From Trichomonas vaginalis G3 (Eukaryota > Parabasalia > Trichomonadida > Trichomonadidae), in the NCBI RefSeq assembly GCF_026262505.1, contig NC_067206.1:10807507-10871506 (forward strand): a DNA stretch of 64,000 bases, read 5' to 3'. Of the stretch, positions 47,070-58,916 are shown piece after piece. Below the pieces are notes generated by a model. The model searched no databases, had not been told where the DNA came from, and saw nothing but the letters and a program-made list of their open reading frames with translations. The position numbers were made by a program, and so were the translations under genes. How positions within the stretch are numbered: position 1 is the stretch's first letter; every line of letters starts with the position of its first letter.

Positions 47070-47893
47070 TTATTCTTCCTCTTTGAAGTTATCGAAATAT
47101 TCTGTTATTTTTTCCTTCAGTAATGTTAAGTCTTCTTTGAATGTAAGTATTGTGCAACCTTTGATGTCATAGTGTGTTTGAGGAAGAGTATTTTTGACAA
47201 TTTCCTTTATTTGCTCATTCGGTGTCATTGAAATCGGTAAGTTTTCACGATAGAACCAGTTTCTGTCAGATTTATATATTTTAGCTAAGTCATAAAAGCT
47301 CTTGTTGTTTCTTCTGACTAAATGCAACATAACCACATCTTTATCTTCTTCTTTCTCCAACTCTTCAGTATATATCATATACTTATAACTCTTTTCCTTT
47401 CCTTTTGGTACCGAACGCGGTATTCTTTTCTGTATGCTTTTGTCTTTGGATTCAATGACTTCATCTTTTGCTTGAAGTTTCTTTTCCATCTCTCCACGTT
47501 CTGCTTTATATAGTTCATCTAACATCATGAAAATATAACAAGCATAACGAGGTGAAGCCCACATTGCTACAGCGTTTACTAAAAGTCTATGAACATAATA
47601 ACCTTTCAAACCAGGAGCCAAATTCTTGCGATTTTCGTACGGAATCTCTTCTCTCGGTTTTCCGAGGGAAGCAATCATATGAGGAAATTCTTCTAAAAGT
47701 TCTTTTGTCTGTTGGTTTTCAAACCAATGATATGCTTGCTTTGTAGAACGAAGAGCATTCATTATACTTTGCATTTGTACATATCGTCTTTGACTGAACG
47801 AATGAGACGTAACTGTTTGTTATACTGTATGTACTCGTATTCTTCATTTATAGCTTCATGGACTATAACTGTTGTTGTGTTCTCTGATGTTAT
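47070..47893 (-). pseudogene. Copy 2: KilA-N/MSV199-type protein
   Basis: Matches 13355-14181 (GYYVHRLLVNAVAMWASPRY, RSVPKGKEKSYKYMIY). The C-terminus reads PNEQIKEIVKNTLPQTHYD, differing from both other versions. Broken near its start. Confidence 0.62.
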
Positions 47894-47981
47894 TACTGTC
47901 TTTACATACAAAATAAAAAAATAAATAAAAATAAAACTAACTTTATTTTCTGACTTTCACAAAAGACCAAAAATAAACGCT

Positions 47982-48593
47982 TTACATGTATTTTTCAGCA
48001 ACTTCGTCAAATAATTTTATAGCTTTATCTATCTCATCTACTTCAAACGTTTCTTTACCTTTCGTGGGAGCACCATACATTTTCTCAAAAACTTCAAGCA
48101 GTTCTGTTTCAGCAGCTCTCATATCATTAACAAACACAACCTTGACTCTATTGACTGTACTGTCATATCTTTGAGTTATATTATATGTCCTTCCTATCTT
48201 ATATCTTTTTGTGTTGAAGTCCTTCGGTTTCTGAACGATGTAAAGTAAGCCTTCACTGCAACGTTCCGTATCGAATGAACCATATGTTATGAAGTTATAT
48301 CCAACAACTGGGTCTAACCATAACAAAACTATTGGTATAAGACTTTTGTCTATAAGATATGCTCTTGTTCCATGAAATGCTACTGATATCATAAGCTCAG
48401 GATTTCTTGTCAAAATTTTCTGAGTTGAAGCATTTCTAACCCAGTCGTTTGTTTTCTTTCCAGATGGAGATATAATGTCTGACAAAGAATATTTGTTGTA
48501 TTTCTTTGAGTATCTTACGTTTAAATCACCTATTCTAACCACTTTGGTGTCATTGTCTATCTTTCTAACTGTTTCAAACTCAATGTTTGTCAT
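47982..48593 (-). CDS. Copy 2: KilA-N domain protein with GIY-YIG-like domain
   Basis: 203 residues from ATG 48593 (MTNIEFETV). Same domains as 12656-13267; GLLYIVQ, YKIGRTYNITQRYDS and the EVFEKMYG helix are kept. Differences cluster in the KilA-N half (VAFHGTRAYLI vs VRFYGTTAYLI). Looks whole. Confidence 0.75.
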   Translation of the reverse strand: MTNIEFETVRKIDNDTKVVRIGDLNVRYSKKYNKYSLSDIISPSGKKTNDWVRNASTQKILTRNPELMISVAFHGTRAYLIDKSLIPIVLLWLDPVVGYNFITYGSFDTERCSEGLLYIVQKPKDFNTKRYKIGRTYNITQRYDSTVNRVKVVFVNDMRAAETELLEVFEKMYGAPTKGKETFEVDEIDKAIKLFDEVAEKYM

Positions 48594-48664
48594 TACTGTC
48601 TTTACATACAAAATAACTAATGAAATTCATTATTTTTGTGCTGAATTCAATAAAAATAATGTTG

Positions 48665-48712
48665 AGGTGAAGAGGTGAGATCTCACCTTTTTTTTCACCT
48701 AATTTTTCACCT
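48665..48712. repeat. AGATCT palindrome (GGTGA type)
   Basis: AGGTGAAGAGGTGAGATCTCACC, then TTTTTTCACC and ATTTTTCACC arms. It lies between two cluster genes, where copy 1 has the GGGTAG type (12499). Confidence 0.78.
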
Positions 48713-48718
48713 CTTTTT

Positions 48719-49684
48719 TCACAAGCGTTTTACATGAATTGTACGATGTATATTTGAAATCCTAAACAATTTCGTAGCTTCTATTTCTTCGATGAGGATA
48801 TCAAAAGTTTTAACAATGCCGAAGGTTTCTTTATATTTCTTCTTGACGTCAGATAGAAGGAAATCTTCTGCTGTTGGATAGTTTTTATTAAGAAATGTCA
48901 ACATATCCATTTTATCTTCTGCTGGCTTTTCTGCTTCTTTCTTTAAGTCTGCATAGTCGTTTCGCATTCTTTCTATCTCTTTGACTGAGTAGTTATATTT
49001 TCTTATTGCTGCTTTACATTTTGAACATTGCGGCATCGTTTTTGCGTTATACATTGAAATAAAACCAGCTAAAATAACTAAAGCGTCAATGGTTTTCTTT
49101 AACTCAAAAGCTGCTGGTTTTATCTGTTCATTCCATACCTTACCTCTTCTATCTTTATCTCTTAGCTGCCATACACATTTTGCAACTAATGAAACAAAGT
49201 TGTCGTATGTCTTAAACTCCCCAGATTTATATATGTCAGAGATGTTCTTATATACCATGTCGCAATCTTTGTCCATAACTTTATGGTTGCAATGAAAACC
49301 AAGGAATTCATAATTTACCTTTCGTATGAACTTATTTATTTCTACTGAGTCAGTTGCTTTGACTTCAATTTCGTCGAATTCAGGAATAGTTAGTTTTTGC
49401 TGCTGAATTTCAGGTAGTTTAGGCAAATGGTCGATGAGGTCCTCCATTTCATAAAGATACTGTTCATTTGTTTCATCTTTCGCACTACAGTCTAAATTAC
49501 TTGTTAAAAGTTCCTGCTTTATTTTTTGTATTTCTGTTTCGAAAGTAAATGAAGAAGGAATGAAGCTTTTCATTTCTACTAACATTGACGTAGGAATCAT
49601 GACTAGCGAGTTTGGTGCTGTAGTTGTGGACAGAGTCCCGCCGTTCGTGGCTTGAATTGTTGTTGTGCCGATTGTTGAAATCAT
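48719..49684 (-). CDS. Copy 2: KilA-N-cluster companion protein
   Basis: 321 residues (MISTIGTTTIQATNGG). CSKCKAAIRKYNYS and DDFLLSDVKKKYKETFG-like blocks kept. It is closer to the outer-element version (33087) in the N-terminal part and closer to copy 1 in the middle, consistent with mosaic exchange. Looks whole. Confidence 0.6.
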   Translation of the reverse strand: MISTIGTTTIQATNGGTLSTTTAPNSLVMIPTSMLVEMKSFIPSSFTFETEIQKIKQELLTSNLDCSAKDETNEQYLYEMEDLIDHLPKLPEIQQQKLTIPEFDEIEVKATDSVEINKFIRKVNYEFLGFHCNHKVMDKDCDMVYKNISDIYKSGEFKTYDNFVSLVAKCVWQLRDKDRRGKVWNEQIKPAAFELKKTIDALVILAGFISMYNAKTMPQCSKCKAAIRKYNYSVKEIERMRNDYADLKKEAEKPAEDKMDMLTFLNKNYPTAEDFLLSDVKKKYKETFGIVKTFDILIEEIEATKLFRISNIHRTIHVKRL

Positions 49685-49767
49685 ATCTTTTATACAAAAT
49701 AAAAAAATAAATAAAAATAAAACTAACTTTATTTTTCTATCTTAAGGAAATTCATGAAAATTCGTGA

Positions 49768-49815
49768 GGGTGAAAAAAGAGGTGAAAAAACAGGTGAGAT
49801 CTCACCTCTTCACCT
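49768..49815. repeat. AGATCT palindrome (GGTGA type)
   Basis: GGGTGAAAAAAGAGGTGAA units, GGTGAGATCTCACC core, CTCTTCACC arm. It marks the outer edge of the cluster, opposite the integrase gene. Confidence 0.78.
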
Positions 49816-49834
49816 AAAATATATTTTTGGTCAT

Positions 49835-49859
49835 GGACTTCGTCCTCGCCGCTTTGCGT
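49835..49859. repeat. Twin triloop hairpin beside the integrase gene
   Basis: GGAC-TTC-GTCC and CCGC-TTT-GCGT, spaced by 3 bp. At the corresponding place copy 1 has the longer GGGCTC/GGCGC type (11090). Confidence 0.7.
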
Positions 49860-49939
49860 CTTTATGTTAAAATAAATGGTACCATTAATGATATCATGAC
49901 TGTTCTCATTCATGTCTGATTTACATCTAATGAAAAAGT

Positions 49940-51025
49940 TTAGAAGAATTTTCTTATTCTTTCTGGCTTATTTTTGTCTTTCCAGTACTCCCGCTCTAAT
50001 GGTCCCAGATGTGTTGATTTTGACTCTCTCAAGTTCTTAGATGGTATAACATCTTCAACGCCTCCTTCATATCTTACTTTATAAGTGTCATCGTTTATGT
50101 TATAGCCAAGTATTTCAATAACCACTCCTCGCTTTGCTTCGTCAATGGTTTCAGCAAGTTTGCCATTACTACTTTCGACTAATTTGTGACGAGGGTAAAA
50201 CGCAATAGAGTCGTCAGCAGCTTTTATAAGATATCCATTACCTTGCGTAGAGTCTACGATATAATAGTTTCTACTTAACCTTAAACGTTTCTTTGTCAAC
50301 GGTTTGTCGTCAAGAACTACACGAACTTTTGTACCAGGAATGAGGGTAAATTGTGTTGAATTTCTGATATTTTGTGTTTGGCTTCGTTTCTTTTGTATAT
50401 ACTTTTCTTCTTGTTGTTGTGTCATTGAATTTGGTGTATGCCCTGTTGTAGAATGTGTTGAGGAATTGTAAACTTCGGTGAAATGTTTCATTGTTTCTTC
50501 GGTAAAGTCTCGCTCTTGGTTTAAATCTCTGAGCGTTCTTATGAAGCGGTTTATGATGCCGAGTATGTTATGGTTATGGTCTTCAGTAGTGTAGTGAGTT
50601 ATGTTATGCTTAATGAGAAAATCTGTGATTTCATTGCTGAGGTATGCACTGTCTTGGTCTGATGTTAAAGTACTTGGGCTATGTTCTGCTACAAACTTTT
50701 GTAAAACTCTTAACACTTCACGAGTTCCTTTATTTTTCATTGGATATGCATATGCTTTACGAGTGTTAACATTAATGAAGATGAGGAATGGTTTATGTCC
50801 TCCTTTCTTACTCTGAACGAGAGTGTCAAATTGGTATGCGTCAGGAGTGTTGGAGTAAATTGGTAAAAAGTAGTCGTAAGGGTTTATTTTTGTTTGATGT
50901 ACAACATTTTTGTCAAAGAACCTTTTCACTTCAGCTCTGTTAGTAAATCCCCAACTCTTTGCAGCTTCATTGAATTTCTTAAATGACCTCCATGGATGTT
51001 GTTCGAATACTTCTTTCAAGCTCAT
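49940..51025 (-). CDS. Copy 2: Maverick RVE-type integrase
   Basis: 361 residues, about seven differences from copy 1 by eye (for example SNTPDAYQFDTLVQSKKGG). Same core blocks and C-terminal beta domain. Looks whole. Confidence 0.88.
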   Translation of the reverse strand: MSLKEVFEQHPWRSFKKFNEAAKSWGFTNRAEVKRFFDKNVVHQTKINPYDYFLPIYSNTPDAYQFDTLVQSKKGGHKPFLIFINVNTRKAYAYPMKNKGTREVLRVLQKFVAEHSPSTLTSDQDSAYLSNEITDFLIKHNITHYTTEDHNHNILGIINRFIRTLRDLNQERDFTEETMKHFTEVYNSSTHSTTGHTPNSMTQQQEEKYIQKKRSQTQNIRNSTQFTLIPGTKVRVVLDDKPLTKKRLRLSRNYYIVDSTQGNGYLIKAADDSIAFYPRHKLVESSNGKLAETIDEAKRGVVIEILGYNINDDTYKVRYEGGVEDVIPSKNLRESKSTHLGPLEREYWKDKNKPERIRKFF

Positions 51026-51044
51026 TTATGTAAAGTTAAAGATT

Positions 51045-54000
51045 TTATTCAAGACGGTACCATGCGAATATAGTCACAAATGGTGGCATATAATCTGCAC
51101 CCGAGCCTGTTGGATTTGTTGTGAAAGTATGGACATGATTTCCTCCCGGTTCAGTTTGTCGAAAAGTCTTTTTTGCTGCATTGTTATAAGATGGAGATAA
51201 AACATCATTGCCAGCTTCATACTCTGAGTTGTATAATGGGTGGTCTCTTAATGAGTGGCTATGGTCGCCAGAAAAGTTTGTAGTTCCTGTATGAGTGTGC
51301 GGTGGAAGGTTTGCTTCAGTAATTTTCTTCGAACCTCCTGTTTGCTTTGAAGAGTTAGCACAGTATAAGAATTTGTCTACAATCTGCTGCCATGTACCAA
51401 AACCTAAAACACTTGCTGGATTTGTTGAGTTCATTGACGTATAAATAGAGCCTATAGGATATATGGTTTCAAGAATCTGAGTCTTCATTGTTTGAAGTTC
51501 ATGTTTAACATTTATAAATCCTTTGCCATCTACAATATTTATATTGTTTGTTATTAAACCATTAGGAAAAGTAGGAGGATAAATTCTTTGTTCTTGTACA
51601 GTTGCACCGTTTCTTCCTGTTTTTGTTACTATTTCGATGCATGCTTTAATTTCTTTAATCTTGATTGTTTGAAATTCTTCATGTGTATGGTTCTTGTCGG
51701 CTTTTCCATTAAGCGCAGCATTTACTTCCAACTTCTTTGCATAATTTTCATCTACATAAGTTTTGTCGGCTTTCTTATCTAACATTGCTGGTAGTTCATA
51801 TGCTTCAAAGTTTCTGGCATGACCTTCGATATTCCTGCAACTGTTATCTAAATTGTTAAGAGTATCTTTTACGCTTGTACTCGGATTCTCTAAAGGCGCA
51901 CTTGAACCCAAATCATAGTTCAATATTATGTCGTCTGCTCTAACAGTAGTGAAGGATTTATGTGTATGTTCTTTGTCAGCTTTCTTATCTAACATTGCTG
52001 GTAGTTCATGTGTTTCAAAGTTTCTGGCATGACCTTCAATGTTCATACATCTGTTATCTAAATTGTTTAGTGTATCTTTTACGCTTGTACTTGGATTCTC
52101 TAAAGGTGCACTTGAACCAAGGGTATAGTTCAATATTATGTCGTCTGCTCTAACAGTAGTGAAGGATTTATGTGTATGGTTCTTGTCAGCTTTACTATTT
52201 AATGTAGCTTGAAGTTCATTTATATCGGAGATATTGTGTTTATGAGATTTCAAAACTTTGTTCGTTGCGTCAAGTTCATCTTTGTCAGCTTTACTTTTAA
52301 TAGCATCTTCAAACGTTATTTTTGCCTTAACTCTCAAAGTAAATCTTGGTTCAACTAATACACCGTTAACAAAGAAGTATGAAGCGTATATTTCACCGGT
52401 ATAACCAAATGCTTCTGGTGCTTTAGCTACATCATACTGTACAGTACAGCTTATGTCATAACCTTTAGCACGAATGAATTTATATCTTCTTTCATTAACA
52501 TTTTTTGTCTTCGCTTCATCACTTCGTGTTAAATATCCATGGTAGTCCGTTATAATCTGTTCGTCTGAACTTATATAATGAACATGGTTTTTATCTGCTT
52601 TTTGTGAAAGAAGTTCAACAACTTTTGCTTCACTTATGTTACCAGTGTCACTTTCATTTATTTTTGTCAGCATTGCGTTCAAAACTTCATAAAGACTAAC
52701 TACTTCTTTTGGTTCTTGAAACAATGAGTCAAAAGTCTTTCTTAACATTACATCTTCAACTGTTATGACTGAGTCAATACCTTTCTCTTTTATTGTCTTA
52801 GCTAACTGACCTAAAACAACGAACATATAGTCTAAAATATTATCTTCAGTGTTAAACACTATACAGTTTTCACGAATTGTTGTGTTTGTTGCTGTTAAAA
52901 CTTCTTTAAACTCAGGATATATATTCAGTAGATTTTCAACAATTGTTTGAACCACTTGTCCTCCTTCATCTAAATCTCTTGCTGCCATTAAAGGATGTAA
53001 ATTATTGTTCAATAATTCCGAGACGAGGGTTGTAAGCAAGTCCGTCGAACATATTTTTACGTTTGAGTGCCCAGTTAGTTAGTTTCTTTGTATTATATGT
53101 TACTTTACCCCATAAATTTTTGAGACCGTCAAAGAAACTTCCTGTATTTCCATGTAATTTAGCAAACTCAACATAAAACTTCATGCTATCTATGCCACCA
53201 AGAAAAGCCCAGAGTGCATCTATCTCACTTTGCATGGTTATAAGAGATGCAGTTGTTACACCTGATGAAAATAAAGTAAACAACCACCCTAACCAACTCT
53301 TACCTGCTCCACTTTGTTCTACTTTCACAAAATCACTGATATGACTTTTTAAGTATTCTTTCGTAAGTAATGTGTCTCCAGGTGTAACGTCTCTAACGAT
53401 ATTATCTCCGTCAAAAGTCAATGTTCTAACTTGTGTCCGTGCAGCCTTTATTTTAAGGCATGCATAGTCTGGTGTTTGAGGAGCAGAAGGCTCGATGTAT
53501 GTAATTTTAAAGAAATCGTCATAATTTTTCTTAAAGGTTTCATATGTTGTTTTGAATGTATTGAACCTCATTATTATATCAAGAAGTTTTGTCAATGAGT
53601 CAGCAATTGCTTCATCTACTGTTGACGTTTTGAGTTTTATTTCTGCTGAGTCGTTTATGAATGGTACTTGACATTGAGTTGTATATGGGTCAAATCCTGT
53701 AGGACCCAAATGAAGCAAGTAGTCTAAAATATCACGAACAGACTTTGAGACAGTTGTGTCGTTCTTCATGACGATTTCACCATTTACAATGAATGGCATA
53801 GTACATGAAGTTATTTGTGGGTCAAAACCAGAAGGATTGAAATGAAGCATATAGTTCAGCGCCTCATACACTGACTTATACACTGTTTCATTATTTTTTG
53901 ACACAATTTCACCATTTACAATGAATGGCATTGTCGAAGGAGTTGTTTTTGTATCGAACCCTGAAGGATTGAAGTTAAGAATGCTTTCAAGAGCTTCATA

Positions 54001-54226
54001 TACAGACCTATAAACAGTTGTGTCGTTCTTCATGACGATTTCACCATTTACAATGAATGGCATAGTACATGGAGTTAAAATAGGGTCAAACTTTTCATAG
54101 TCCTTCCATGTTATGTATTTCTCAGTATTTCCATCAGTAACAATATATTTGTCAGTAAGTGTGAGAGAGTATTGACCAAAATATAAACGTTTAGCTCTGT
54201 CAGCTTCATACGCATATGCAGCTCAT
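51045..54226 (-). pseudogene. Copy 2: long fibre-like attachment protein
   Basis: The N-terminal region has four tandem units of about 45 residues: FDPxxTxCxMPFIVNGEIVxK and (N/D)xTVYxSVxxxL. A helical region and shaft modules with KADKxHTH follow; one module of about 71 residues is duplicated (near 51.77-52.19 kb). The tip has IYPIGSIYTSMNSTNPASVL, PPHTHTGTTNFSGDHSHS and PPFVTIFAWYRLE. Much more divergent from copy 1 than any neighbouring gene. Broken, once near the middle. Confidence 0.65.
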
Positions 54227-54243
54227 ATTTTAATGAGAATAAA

Positions 54244-55012
54244 ATGTTGTTCTATTTGCAAAGTACAGACCCAAACGAATACGGGACAGTAAAGCTACAA
54301 ACAAACTTAGGTCTACAGAATGAGGCGCTTGCATTCAGAATGTTGACTTCAATACTATCGCTTTTCGTATAACTCGAAACAGATTTCATGGAGATTGAAA
54401 TAGATGGAAAGAAGCACGAAATAAGATTTCACAATAATGTAGAATATAAGATGGAAACATTAGCTGGAGTGTTAAATGCTCTCATAAATACTACAATAAA
54501 CAAGGATAACGAAGAAAACTTAATGAATGTTAAACTTATTGCAGGAGTTTTGAAGTTCAGTTATGCGAAGGAGTTTAAGATAACACGAATGAGTCATAGA
54601 GTACAATTCTTTTGGGTGCATACCATATGACATTTCCTTTGAAAAGTGTTGACAAAACGATTGAGATGAAATCTGTTCCATACGTATGTTATGGTAATTG
54701 TTTATACATTGAGTCAAAAATAGCTAATGTCACAGGTATTTCAGGAGTTAATAGTAAAGGTTCAGTAGAATATAATCCTTCTGTTATGCAGTCAATTCAA
54801 TGTTCATTCCAAACGTTCCTGTCATAGCAACTCATTTAGGTAAATGGGTTCGCATTAGTCCTCATAATTTGAAAGACATGCAATTCAGACTTGTTGACTT
54901 TCAAGGAGAGCCTGTAGAACTGAAGGCACCAGTGCGAATGACTGTTGAAGTTGACTTTTTAGAAAATATTAAATGCAACAGCTTACAAGAGAACTCAGAG
55001 CTAAAAATATAA
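54244..55012 (+). pseudogene. Copy 2: penton-like minor capsid protein
   Basis: Matches 6103-6879, same QFRLVDFQGEPVEL ending. Divergent from the fibre gene. Broken. Confidence 0.52.
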
Positions 55013-55211
55013 AGTATGAATGTTATGTATTAGGTCATGAACTTTGGTTGTTGCTGTTTGATGAAACAAATGAGTTAGTTATGTCAGTCAAGAGACAGAA
55101 AAATATTGTGTTAGTGAAAACTGCACCAAGTCAATAAGATTAGGTTTGCATTATGAAGATGAGTTCGATACTGTTGAAGAAGTTTTGGATAGATATTACA
55201 AATTGCTTTAA
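54973..55211 (+). pseudogene. Copy 2: small hypothetical protein
   Basis: Matches 5885-6142 (MQQLTRELRAKNIKYECYVLG). Overlaps the penton-like gene end. Broken. Confidence 0.4.
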
Positions 55212-55822
55212 TTTACTAAAACATATTTCAAGCAAAGTTTATATTCTGTTGAAAGTTTTGTATACTCGTTCGAATATTTATACTTAAACTCAACTCCTGT
55301 AGTTCCTGGTGTTTCAATGATGCGGATGTTACCTATTTTTCATGAATGGTGGCGTTTGACCACAGCATTCGATTTCAGGGTCGAGATAGTCAATGACACA
55401 TTGTTTCCTGTTATTTGTGATATAACATTTTCAAGGTCCTCCTTTGTTAGAATTATTTGGTTCTTGCTTATAAGATTTGTCAAAAGCTTCTTATCGTCTT
55501 TGAGTAAAATTGTTTGGTATAACTGAAGAAGGTAATGGTCTACGTTATCTGAAGGATTTGTTTGAACATTTGTGTAAGGGTTGTCGTTGGCTTCTCTTGA
55601 AAGAATTTGGTCCAGTGGTGGATACTCTAACTTAACATCTGATGTAGCGTTAGCGTTTGAAGCTGAGTTTAAATTCAGGGATTTCAGCTCTGGTTCTTTT
55701 TCTTTCAAACACTCTGAACTATAGTTCTTTATGACAATATTGTTTGTCGTTCGTGAGTCAACATTTGATGTTGGTTCAATTGGAACATTAACGGCACCAG
55801 CTAAGATGGATTTGCTTCTCAT
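55208..55822 (-). pseudogene. Copy 2: conserved Maverick protein (DPxIxCCG family)
   Basis: Matches 5225-5839, same N-terminus MRSKSILAGAVNVPIEP. Broken toward the C-terminal domain. Confidence 0.5.
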
Positions 55823-55847
55823 TTCATATAGAATAAAAACCTTTTAT

Positions 55848-56249
55848 ATGTATGAAATGAACAATATACTCGACAAGGGTTTGAATGTAAAGCTAACGAA
55901 TGAAAATATTGTTGAATTCACTGAGACAGGAGCTGTGTATAAAGATGTAGAACTACTGAACAAAAGAGCTAAGGGAAGAAGCAGGAACATGAACAAAGGG
56001 TGGAAGCCTATAAAAATTTATGTCAATGATGGCTCAGGAGGTTCAAACATAAAGTATGCAGAAAGTTATAGAGTTTATGCTCTCAAAGGTGAAAAGCCTT
56101 CATTTAAGAACAGCTATTCTAACGCATATCCTCAAAAGCTAACGGATGGGGAAGTGGATGATATGAATGACAGCAAAAATATTAACAGAAATGGCGACAG
56201 AGATGCATGGAATCTGTTTACCATCAGTCAATTGAAGGTTAAACTTTAA
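55848..56249 (+). CDS. Copy 2: hypothetical protein (133 residues)
   Basis: Same sequence as 4798-5199 as far as can be read by eye, from MYEMNNILDKG to FTISQLKVKL. Looks whole. The strict conservation suggests recent common origin. Confidence 0.5.
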   Translation: MYEMNNILDKGLNVKLTNENIVEFTETGAVYKDVELLNKRAKGRSRNMNKGWKPIKIYVNDGSGGSNIKYAESYRVYALKGEKPSFKNSYSNAYPQKLTDGEVDDMNDSKNINRNGDRDAWNLFTISQLKVKL

Positions 56250-57134
56250 AACAATGTTGGTCGTTCCCATGGAATATTTTTGACTTTAATGGTATTAGTC
56301 ATGATATGAATCTCAAGGTATGAACGAGGAGAGATGAGAGACTTATATGCTTCCCAAATTTCTTCAAAAGGTAATGTTATACCTGAATGTTTCCAAATGA
56401 GTTCAATGTCATAGCGTGAGAAACCTTGAAAGATAACGAAGTCAGTTATGAGACGTTTTATGTTTAAAGCTAAAAACCTCCATGTTTGCATAAGTATTGC
56501 TACAGTTAAGTGGTAATGTCTGACTTTAGTAATGATGTTAGCTAATGGTGAGTCTGGTTTTGACACTAAACCTTTTCCGGCGAAGTCGTCACAAACGAGC
56601 AGAGTGTTTGAAGGATATTTTTTGAATGGGTATTTTGAAAGTTTTGATAGAATGTAGTTTGTCAGTCGTTTCATATCGTAAACTCCTGAGTATTGACGTA
56701 AGTGGTGTTTGTCAATAATTCTTTCCATCTCTTCTGAAGTCTTTTGCATTCCTGACTGTATAAATTCAACGATGGCATAATATTTCCTCTTACGTCGAAT
56801 GTAACGTTGAAGAAATTCAATGAGTTCACTGTCTGGAACTTTTAACGACAGATGCTTGAACTTTTGACATAAATGTTTTCGCTGTTGAGTCCATAGAGTC
56901 TGAAGTTGCTGATATAATGATTTGGTCATAATATGAGTCATTTCCTAAACGTTCTGTTATGAGTATATGACGAATGAGGTTAAATGTCTTACCTGAACCC
57001 ATCTTTCCACAATAGAAATAAACACCATTTGAACAGAACTCATAGTCCTTACTGAAAGGAAGAATGAGAGAAGAGTTAAGTTTGTCTGTAGTTTCATTCA
57101 TGTCTTCATCTACGTCATGTATTAAATGCTTCAT
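56246..57134 (-). pseudogene. Copy 2: DNA-packaging ATPase
   Basis: Matches 3914-4801 with GKMGSGKT, LLVCDDF and VAILMQTW present. Broken. Confidence 0.8.
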
Positions 57135-57150
57135 TTTATCTCCATTAAAA

Positions 57151-58026
57151 ATGCAAGTCAGAAATATTCAGAACATAGCACCGAGTCTAACTGACAAGAG
57201 TATAAAGATATACTATGAACACGTTATGATGAAACCTACCAAAATTCAAGAAAGTCAGTATACTTATGAATATCCAAGACACTGGGTAGAGTATGTGGAG
57301 GTGAGAAAGCTATTGAAATCAGACAGGTTCGAAGTATCCCAGCAGGAAGAACAATATTATTGAAGACTTTAATGTTTTGAGGTATAATGATGAAACAAAG
57401 AAGCAGATAGTTTTTCCTGTTGCTGTGTATGTGAACTTAGATACAGGAGATGACATGAAAGTTTTAATACAAAGCTTCAAACGGTAGTGAGAGAACAACT
57501 GACTGCGGAAGGGCATCCATTACCTTCAGAAGTTACCATAGCATATAATTTTGAAACAAACTCAATAGATTTTAAAGTCGTCTCTGCAAGAAGTCAGGTT
57601 TACATTTAATGAAGCAGATGTATATTCGAATGAAAACTTCAAAGCTATTGCATGGTGAGATAATGACGATTGCTTTAAGAAAATATTTAAATTCAGTGAC
57701 TCAACGATGTCAATAGATGACCTTCGTGGAATGTTACCATCGACATTTACAGTAGAAGGTTCAGCAGGATTGCTTACAAGATTGTCAATTGGTGGTATTT
57801 GGTCTCGTGAGAACATTGTTATAAAATCCAGTATAAGTGAATTTGCTGAAGAATCTATATTATGTCTTTCAAACTACATGTATTCGCCGCCGAAGCATTA
57901 TAGTATAACAAACTTTGTCAGTAAGTTTAACATAAGACTTGTCGAACCTTCTTCAATGAAGATGTTGTGCTACCCAAAGACGGAAAGGATGGACTCATTA
58001 TTGAGATGATTTTAATTGCATATTAA
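57151..58026 (+). pseudogene. Copy 2: structural-type protein with YxYPxxW module
   Basis: Matches 3016-3897 from MQVRNIQNIAPS. Broken in several places. Confidence 0.5.
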
Positions 58027-58250
58027 ATGAGCTTGTTCTTGAAGGTCATTCATGATGAATAACTGTTGTAGAAGATGTTAGCAATTGTTCAGACATTTTG
58101 AAGCGTATAGATGAGATAAGAAGAAGTTAGATAGACCGCAAAGCGGTGAGGGCGAAGCCGTGAGAACGCTTATGTTTCATTGACTTTCTCCAGTAACGAG
58201 AACTTTTATGAGATAATATTGAAGAGAGATGATTTTAATATGTGTAAATG
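58027..58250 (+). pseudogene. Copy 2: small hypothetical protein
   Basis: Matches 2791-3015, including the in-frame twin hairpin. Broken. Confidence 0.4.
58136..58159. repeat. Twin triloop hairpin
   Basis: CCGC-AAA-GCGG (58136-58146) and GGGC-GAA-GCC. Orthologous to 2880-2904. Confidence 0.7.
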
Positions 58251-58772
58251 GTAGCTTGGGCAGCTTTAGGCGCAATGGGAACAAAAGCATTAGCATTTGG
58301 AGCAAAAGCACTTGGAGCTTATGACGCAGTAAATAAAATGAGTGGAGGAAGGGTTTCAAAGACATTAGATGCAAATAAAGGAAAGATTGGGGCTGGGTTG
58401 CAAAGAAGTTAAGATTAAATAAAATAGGGCTCATAAATAAAGCATCCAATTTGGTTGCGACTGAGTCAGAAAATGCTTTAGGAAAGGACGATGAGTTTGC
58501 AAAACACGCAAAAGACTTTAATGACCAGATGAAAGGTGAAACAATGCATTTAAATAGATTCGATGGAACTAAAGAAAATGTTTCTTCTCCACAGTAGTTC
58601 TTCCGTATGGTCCTATGGAATGTATGGAAACCCTTATGAACGACCATTTGACCCATTGACTGGTGGAAGTAACTGGTATCATTACGGACGAAGAAGAAAG
58701 ACAGTCAAGTTGGAGACAGACGTGAAGAAAGCAACTAAAAAGAAACCAAGGAAGAGAGTTATAAAGCAATGA
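58248..58772 (+). pseudogene. Copy 2: basic virion-like protein (pVI-like layout)
   Basis: Matches 2263-2790; MVAWAALGAMGTKALAFGA start, MSGG site and basic tail are all readable. Broken. Confidence 0.48.
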
Positions 58773-58780
58773 ATTCAACA

Positions 58781-58827
58781 GGGTGAAAAAACAGGTGAAA
58801 AAAGAGGTGAGATCTCACCACTTCACC
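58781..58827. repeat. AGATCT palindrome (GGTGA type), right terminal repeat of copy 2
   Basis: GGGTGAAAAAACAGGTGAA units, GGTGAGATCTCACC core, CTTCACC arm; inverted partner of 38338-38384. Confidence 0.8.
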
Positions 58828-58916
58828 TAAATTTATTTTTGTGCTATGTTTTCATACGTGTGAGGGTGGTGATATCATTAATTTTTAAGTTTATTTTTTA
58901 TTTTATTTTTCTATAA

